Origin: Pteria penguin | Lineage: Eukaryota; Mollusca; Bivalvia; Pterioida; Pteriidae | Direction of reading: 5' to 3' | Assembly: GCA_035048485.1 (NCBI GenBank) | Contig: CM068582.1 | Location: forward strand, 22,029,155-22,093,154 | DNA length: 64,000 bases | Shown: positions 58,751-64,000 of the stretch, piece by piece | Numbering within the stretch: the stretch's first letter is position 1 | How the letters are laid out: every line of letters starts with the position of its first letter | Program-made: the position numbers and the translations under genes | The notes under the pieces: generated by a model | What the model was told of the DNA's origin: nothing | The model's database searches: none | Seen by the model: the letters and a program-made list of their open reading frames with translations, nothing else

Positions 58751-59181
58751 CTATAAAAAAGATATTTATCTCAATACTAGATTTTGTTGTTCTTATAGAT
58801 GTATCTAAATATTAAACCATCTGTGTTATTATTGAAAATTGTCAAAACTTGAGAACTATGCTTACTAGCAGTTGAAAAATCAAACATACTGATATCATAC
58901 TATAATAATACAAGCCATCCTTGAGTTCTTTCAATTTGATTCTGCCTATGAAAATCAATTTTACCGATCTCTGAATTTCATTTCATGTATCCCTCAAACC
59001 AACAGTGTTACATGACAAGACTTCAATTCAAAACAGATGTTCTATTCAATTCAACCTAAAGTCAAGCTTGACTGCTCAAGATCAAAAAAAAAAAAAACAA
59101 CATGGTCTACATTTCAAAATTTAGGTTATTCTTGCCAGTTTGCACAACTTGAATATGCATTCAATTCAAGGTAACACTTAC

Positions 59182-59283
59182 CGCAATTTCTCCTGAGACC
59201 TTCTTAACCAAAAGACTATTCTCAGTGGTCTTGCAATTTTCAAAGGCCACAAGGATATTGTAGTAAATGCATTTGATGTCATT
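59182..59283 (-). other. candidate upstream exon, open and in phase with mTOR exon 1
   Basis: A 102-nt block bounded by an acceptor (aatttag) and a consensus donor (gtaagt). One frame reads NDIKCIYYNILVAFENCKTT and on to VKKVSGEIA without a stop, and joins exon 1 in phase 0. A second frame is also open and begins with ATG, so coding status is unsure. It could be a 5' UTR exon, an N-terminal extension, or chance. I recognise no family. Confidence 0.35.
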
Positions 59284-60029
59284 CTAAATTTTGTTTAAGG
59301 CAAGTTTTGATGGATAATGTATCTTTCTCAGTAGCATTTAATTCATTTTTCTAATGTTTTTCCATTTTATCTTGTTTATCTTTGATTGAAAGCACAGAAT
59401 AAGTTACTTCTACAAATTAGTCTAAAATCGACTCTTGATGTTTACAACTTGAAGAGCCCATGTAAAACAGTTCTCAGATATATGGATGACCTTGTAAGTG
59501 TTTAACTATGGTACCAATAGCCACTTTTTATATTCCTTAATACAGACACTTGATAACACTCAAGTACATACAAATTCATTAAAATCAAATTTCCCTAAGA
59601 TTTCGGTTCTCCTCACATTCAACCCAAAACTATTCCTATTATTTCTATTGTTGAACTTAAAGAATTCTGGGTAATGGCCATTCATACAAAACACTGATAT
59701 TCAAATCTGAAAAGCAAATTGGCAGAGTTTGAAAAACATTGTTACCTAACACATGCTGAACCAGAATTTTTGTTTTTCTCTATAAAAAGTAAGGCACCGC
59801 TTAATTGGTACATTATATGTCTCTTTTTGTTATCCCAGGTGTCATAGAAACTAGCACTAAATATCTAATCTAAGGTAAATTTAGGTGACCTTGATATTTG
59901 TAAAAATAGTTCAGTTTTTTTCTTCCACTGTAGATTAACTGATCTTTGCATATCTATCATTTCCCATGTTGACACCCTCCCCCCTCCTTTCATAAATACA
60001 TCAACTACAGCTGTATTAAATTTTGAGGA

Positions 60030-60290
60030 GATGTGAAAATTCCTGTTCAATATGCACATCTTCATATGTGATCTTTCTTTCTACCAAGATTCATCAAAAT
60101 CCATCAAAGGGTCTAGGACGAGTTGTGAAGACAAGGTATTTTGCATAGAAAAATCTAATCCAAGGTCTATAACACTTGTAAATTGTTGTGGACAGCATTC
60201 CCCATCGAATATGCACATCTACACAAAGTGTTCTTCCTTTGCACAATGTTTCATCAAAATCCCCCAAATACTTAAGGGTTGATACATTTT
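60030..60290. repeat. diverged direct repeat, unit about 150 bp
   Basis: 'aatatgcacatcttcatatgtg' with 'catcaaaatccatcaaa' recurs about 153 bp later as 'aatatgcacatctacacaaag' with 'catcaaaatcccccaaa'. Confidence 0.7.
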
Positions 60291-60392
60291 GCTCAGGTAG
60301 AGGACATCCTTATACAAGAGAGAATCAATTGCATAATACATGTAATTTCTCCTTTCAGAAATTAATCCAATACTGAATACATGGTTCATACA

Positions 60393-60890
60393 GGCTACAG
60401 AGATTAAAATTCAAGGACTTTTCAAGGACTTCTTCTCTGTTTCAAGGACTTTTTTTTACAAAAATAGTCTAACACATATACCTACTATGTCAACGATGTT
60501 CACAGTAATTAGCAATCTTATATATGAATAAAAAGACACTGTCAATCCACCTTGTAGGTACAATAATAACTTGCGTCTATCTTCATATGACTCAGTTAGC
60601 CTACTCAACACAGCATGGCAGTCACTCAGTGCACATGGGGTGCACGTTATAAGCAATCTGGGGCTTCGTATTTTTATCGTTGTTTTGTTTCAATTTATGT
60701 GATTTTAACCTTTCTATTCTATTTGTTTTAATTTTCTTTCTTCAATAACTATCGAATGGTCCATTCAAAGACTTAATAGAGTAAATTCAAGGATATAGCT
60801 TCAAATTCAAGTACTTTTTCCCCCAAAACCATTTTCAAGGACTTTTAAAGAACTCTTCAAAAATTCAAGGAGTTTTCAAGGCCTGTGTGG
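60393..60890. repeat. 'ttcaaggact' repeat element, possible non-autonomous DNA transposon
   Basis: Both ends are rich in 'ttcaaggactt' runs in the same register (60410-60450 and 60780-60880), with loosely inverted outer ends ('caggctacag..', '..caaggcctgtg'). The class is uncertain. Confidence 0.45.
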
Positions 60891-60991
60891 AATAATGAAA
60901 TTTGGGAATTTTCATTCAAGTTTCAAAAGGGCACATTTATGATATATTGAATAAGGTTTAAAAGAAACGATGATGGACCTTTTTCACTTAC

Positions 60992-61134
60992 CTGGTTAAA
61001 TCTACAGATGCACAAATGTTGCATAAATGTAGTCCAAAATGGCAACTGCCAATTCAAAAAAGTCAACTTATTACTAAATACTATATCCAGTATGTCAAAC
61101 AAATGTATCCATTTGGAATCTGGAATCAATATTC
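60992..61134 (-). other. second candidate upstream exon, in phase with the 59182-59283 block
   Basis: A 143-nt block with acceptor attttag and a strong donor (CCAG|gtaagt). Its open frame includes KWIHLFDILDIVF and LPFWTTFMQHLCICRFNQ, and would continue in phase 0 into the next candidate exon. Known mTOR proteins have no such extension. It may belong to an unknown upstream transcript or be fortuitous. No further exon upstream could be joined in frame. Confidence 0.25.
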
Positions 61135-61379
61135 CTAAAATTTTAATTTTAGTATTTGTTAATTCCTTGCAAGCAGGGAGTGACCTACTCCGCTACATGG
61201 TTTACAGTAAAAACTTTTGTATCAAGAAAATGTGCACAGTGTCAAGCCAATGTATTGTTGAGATATTCTTGTTAAGATTACACTTATTTTCCAAAAATGC
61301 TTTATTGGTAGACTGAATAACCTGGGGTCTCTCGTTGTTTACGGCCGTTACTTATATGTCGCGTAATAGTTTGGCAGTA

Positions 61380-61975
61380 TGCACAGTATCAAGACATCTC
61401 ATCACCGAGACAAATCGTAACAAGATAACTCGTCATCAGAAAAAGACATCTCGTCAATACCTGTAAGTGGTGACAAGTTTTACTTGTCAATTCACCGCTA
61501 AAACTTACCCTTTTCTCACATTTGTATAAAGATTTATCATCACCAAACTTAGTTTTTTACACAACTTGTTCATAATTCCTACAGTTTCTACTGATATTTC
61601 CCATACATATAGATAATTTGACATCATAACTTTGATATTTCCTACAAATTTTGCAGGATAACCCATCACAAAAACATTGTTAATAATATTACTTCCACAA
61701 CTTTTAGTGATTACTCTCTCTATGTATATTAACAATTTATAATAGGGAATATATGTATGTGAAAATTCTCAGTTCTGGTGACAAGTTATCTTGTAAAATT
61801 TGTGGAATATGTTAGTAAAAGTTGTGTGAAATATTTAAAGATTTTGTGACAAATTATCTAAATAAAGATGTGAGAAAAAATTAAGTCTTGACAATGAAGT
61901 GTCTGGTCAACTTGTCAACAGTTATGAGCAGTGACAAGATGTCTTGATTTTGTGACAAATTGTCTTGTTACAAGC
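61380..61975. repeat. possible MITE with 'caagacatct' inverted ends
   Basis: 'tatcaagacatctcatcac' at the left and 'gtgacaagatgtcttgattt' at the right are inverted partners, with further 'acaag' motifs between. Imperfect, so only a tentative call. Confidence 0.45.
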
Positions 61976-62461
61976 GGCACCCGTTACAAGGCCTATGATG
62001 TGAAATCCAGCTTTGGTAGCACTAGGCATTACAGTCATTACCAGCAAGCTGCATGCCTGATAACTTGGGCAAATTTTGGCAAAATATCACTCTTTTTTTA
62101 AAGTAACCGTAGCTATTAGAGACTAGATAATTCACTAGACCCTAATTGAGTAATTCAGTAAACTTTAATTTGGGGAGAAAAAGCAATGCCAATGGCAATG
62201 CCAAATGCAATGGGCCTTAAAAAAACATGACTTTACTAAATGACAGCATAAAAGAAATGCCTTAAATGACACATACTCAACAGATATCGCTTTATCACTC
62301 TACGTTAAAACAAACGTGTCTGTGAACCCCTGTGCCCAACCTCTTTTAACGGTCTACAGTCCAAGTTTCCTCGAAAACTTTGGACAGTGCATAATGGTAC
62401 GACAATGTAATTACATGAATGACATGAAAATAAGTTGTAACAATATTTCAAATGCATATTC

Positions 62462-62465
62462 TTTT

Positions 62466-62497
<32 letters not shown>

Positions 62498-62502
62498 TTT
62501 GT

Positions 62503-62573
<71 letters not shown>

Positions 62574-62575
62574 TA
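62462..62575. repeat. TTTA tetranucleotide microsatellite, about 28 units
   Basis: Nearly uninterrupted TTTA repeats with one 'tttg' interruption at about 62501. The open frames over it (YLFI repeats) are artefacts. Confidence 0.98.
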
Positions 62576-63295
62576 TACTTCTTCATTTTGTATTAGTAAT
62601 AGTAGTAATTGGTAAAAGTAGATCTAGTAGTAGTACTTTTTCCCCTTTACATATTTTAATGTGAGGTGATATAGGCCTAGTACATGAAATTAAAGAAATC
62701 TGATGGGTTTTTACCGACAAATACTCATTTCGCTGGCAGCAGTGACTACAACACTAATGACATGAACCTTTGCTGAAAAGGTACAGACCTAATGACATGA
62801 AAACACATTTGTACAGTGAAGTTATTGATAATATACAGTGTATATCTATAGATACTTTTATACATATTGTGTGATGAAAACACAACACACAACTTTCTTA
62901 CAATAATTCGATGTAATTGGTATGAATATGAAGCAAAAACTCCAGCTTCGCCTTCAAAATGACAGAAAAGGGAAGTAACTCCAATTAAATTTCATGCATT
63001 CGAAAACTATCTATTGAATTCGAGGAACAGACATATCTGGATTTGATGTACGTAAAGAAAATGGGAAGGGTACACATGCAGGACTAATAGCCATATATCT
63101 ATATTTCTTAACAAAATAATTATTTATCTTACGAATATCAACATATCTCGATGCTTAATTATGGAACTATCGTAATATTATTGGATTTTATAAAGTATGT
63201 TGCCTTTTTGTATGTCGTGTGTGTTTTGTATATATTCACACTTAACTTAAATTGATGTCGCTTAGGTGATATGATTACTTTATGTCGTGATCTTT

Positions 63296-63296
63296 G

Positions 63297-63322
<26 letters not shown>
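63296..63322. repeat. TA dinucleotide microsatellite
   Basis: About 13 TA units directly abutting the left arm of the large inverted repeat. Confidence 0.95.
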
Positions 63323-63324
<2 letters not shown>

Positions 63325-63327
<3 letters not shown>

Positions 63328-64000
63328 CAATGACACTACAGTTAACAAGGCACCCTATATTTCACTTATATTCGTTTACCGTCTGGGACTCGAACCCATG
63401 ACCTATGGTACCGAATCACCTAGCTGTCATGCATCCGACCCTCTAACCGACTGAGCTACCCGAGCTCCACAAAAATGGAGCTTTAATAGCCAATCATTAG
63501 CTAATCGCATGCATGACAACACGGCCGCGGAAAGTGAAGGAATTTACCCGACGTAAACGGGGAACGAATATAAGTGAAATATAGGGTGCCTTGTTAACTG
63601 TAGTGTCTTTGTGCTTTATATGTTTATCTAATTTGTCTTTATTTTCTACAGGTATTTCTTCGGAGATCCAAGGTCCATAGTACTCCCAGGTGTTTCACTG
63701 ATTCTGTTTGTGCTTTATATGTTTATTTCTCTTTCAGTGATGTATCCTCTCAGGGGATCCGCCTGCGTTTACGTCGGGTAAATTCCTTCACTTTCCGCGG
63801 CCGTGTTGTCATGCATGCGATTAGCTAATGATTGGCTATTAAAGCTCCATTTTTGTGGAGCTCGGGTAGCTCAGTCGGTTAGAGGGTCGGATGCATGACA
63901 GCTAGGTGATTCGGTACCATAGGTCGTGGGTTCGAGTCCCAGACGGGGAACGAATATAAGTGAAATATAGGGTGCCTTGTTAACTGTAGTGTCTTTGTGC
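63325..64000. repeat. large inverted repeat, 235-bp arms, with tRNA-like heads
   Basis: The left arm 63325-63559 is mirrored by the right arm 63765-64000 (cut by the window edge). Each arm has a tRNA-like unit with intact A box 'tagctcagtcgg' and B box 'ggttcgagtcc'. The tail 'gaacgaatataagtgaaata' also appears in direct orientation at 63562, so the structure is three-part: inverted, direct, direct. Confidence 0.9.

Larger units (their letters stand above)
58751..63295. other. region upstream of the first recognised mTOR exon
   Basis: Should contain the mTOR promoter and first exon, since exon 1 has an acceptor before it. Besides the two candidate exons it shows repeats only. No TATA or CpG-island promoter could be assigned. 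Confidence 0.5.

Noticed and set aside
61505..61580. Third upstream coding exon (donor gtaagt at about 61508)
   Set aside because: Its only open frame ends in a phase that cannot join the 60992-61134 block without a stop.
62316..62664. Open frames of repeated YLFI residues
   Set aside because: They are translations of a TTTA microsatellite, not a protein.
63858..63945. Functional tRNA gene
   Set aside because: A and B boxes are good, but the ends do not pair as an acceptor stem and the anticodon region is too long. It is a SINE or tRNA-like head within an inverted repeat.

Overview
The window is eukaryotic and AT-rich. Its small exons have GT/AG borders and its introns are full of tRNA-derived SINEs, fold-back elements and minisatellites. 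Protein similarity and the repeat style (SINEs with a 'cgcgacatggaagcagg' domain, 'tcacctgagca' intron repeats, many tacatgta octamers) suggest a lophotrochozoan, most likely a bivalve mollusc. The taxon is inference. The protein assignment is not in doubt.

One gene fills most of the window on the minus strand: mTOR (mechanistic target of rapamycin, a PIKK-family Ser/Thr kinase). I resolved 52 exons between 58750 and 8702. All borders are GT-AG and all junction phases agree. From the ATG at 58672-58670 to the TAG at 8704-8702 the joined exons give 7455 nt, a 2484-residue protein (human mTOR has 2549). Order along the protein: N-terminal and middle HEAT repeats (exons 1-25), FAT (about exons 26-42), FRB (exons 43-44), kinase domain (exons 45-51), and a regulatory insert plus FATC (exon 52). 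Catalytic and rapamycin-contact residues are kept. The human Akt/S6K-site context near S2448 is not.

Region by region. 1-7856 is downstream, non-genic sequence with a LINE 3' fragment (5399-5985), a SINE and short hairpins. 7857-8701 is the probable 3' UTR. 8702-16784 holds exons 52-40. 16785-25671 is one 8.9-kb intron made largely of repeats, with a dead mariner copy. 25672-58750 holds exons 39-1. 59182-61134 has two possible upstream exons that would join mTOR in frame (unproven). 61.1-64 kb is repeats, a TTTA microsatellite and a large inverted repeat with tRNA-like heads.

The most unusual feature is a pair of tandem arrays, each built from an mTOR exon-intron boundary. A 67-bp unit repeated 7 times at the exon 37 donor and a 37-bp unit repeated 15 times at the exon 33 donor each contain the exon end, the GT and a little intron, so the 5' splice site itself is copied many times. 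The gene also carries at least seven fold-back or inverted-terminal-repeat elements in its introns. I saw no unknown multi-gene system. The window is one conserved gene in a very repeat-active setting.
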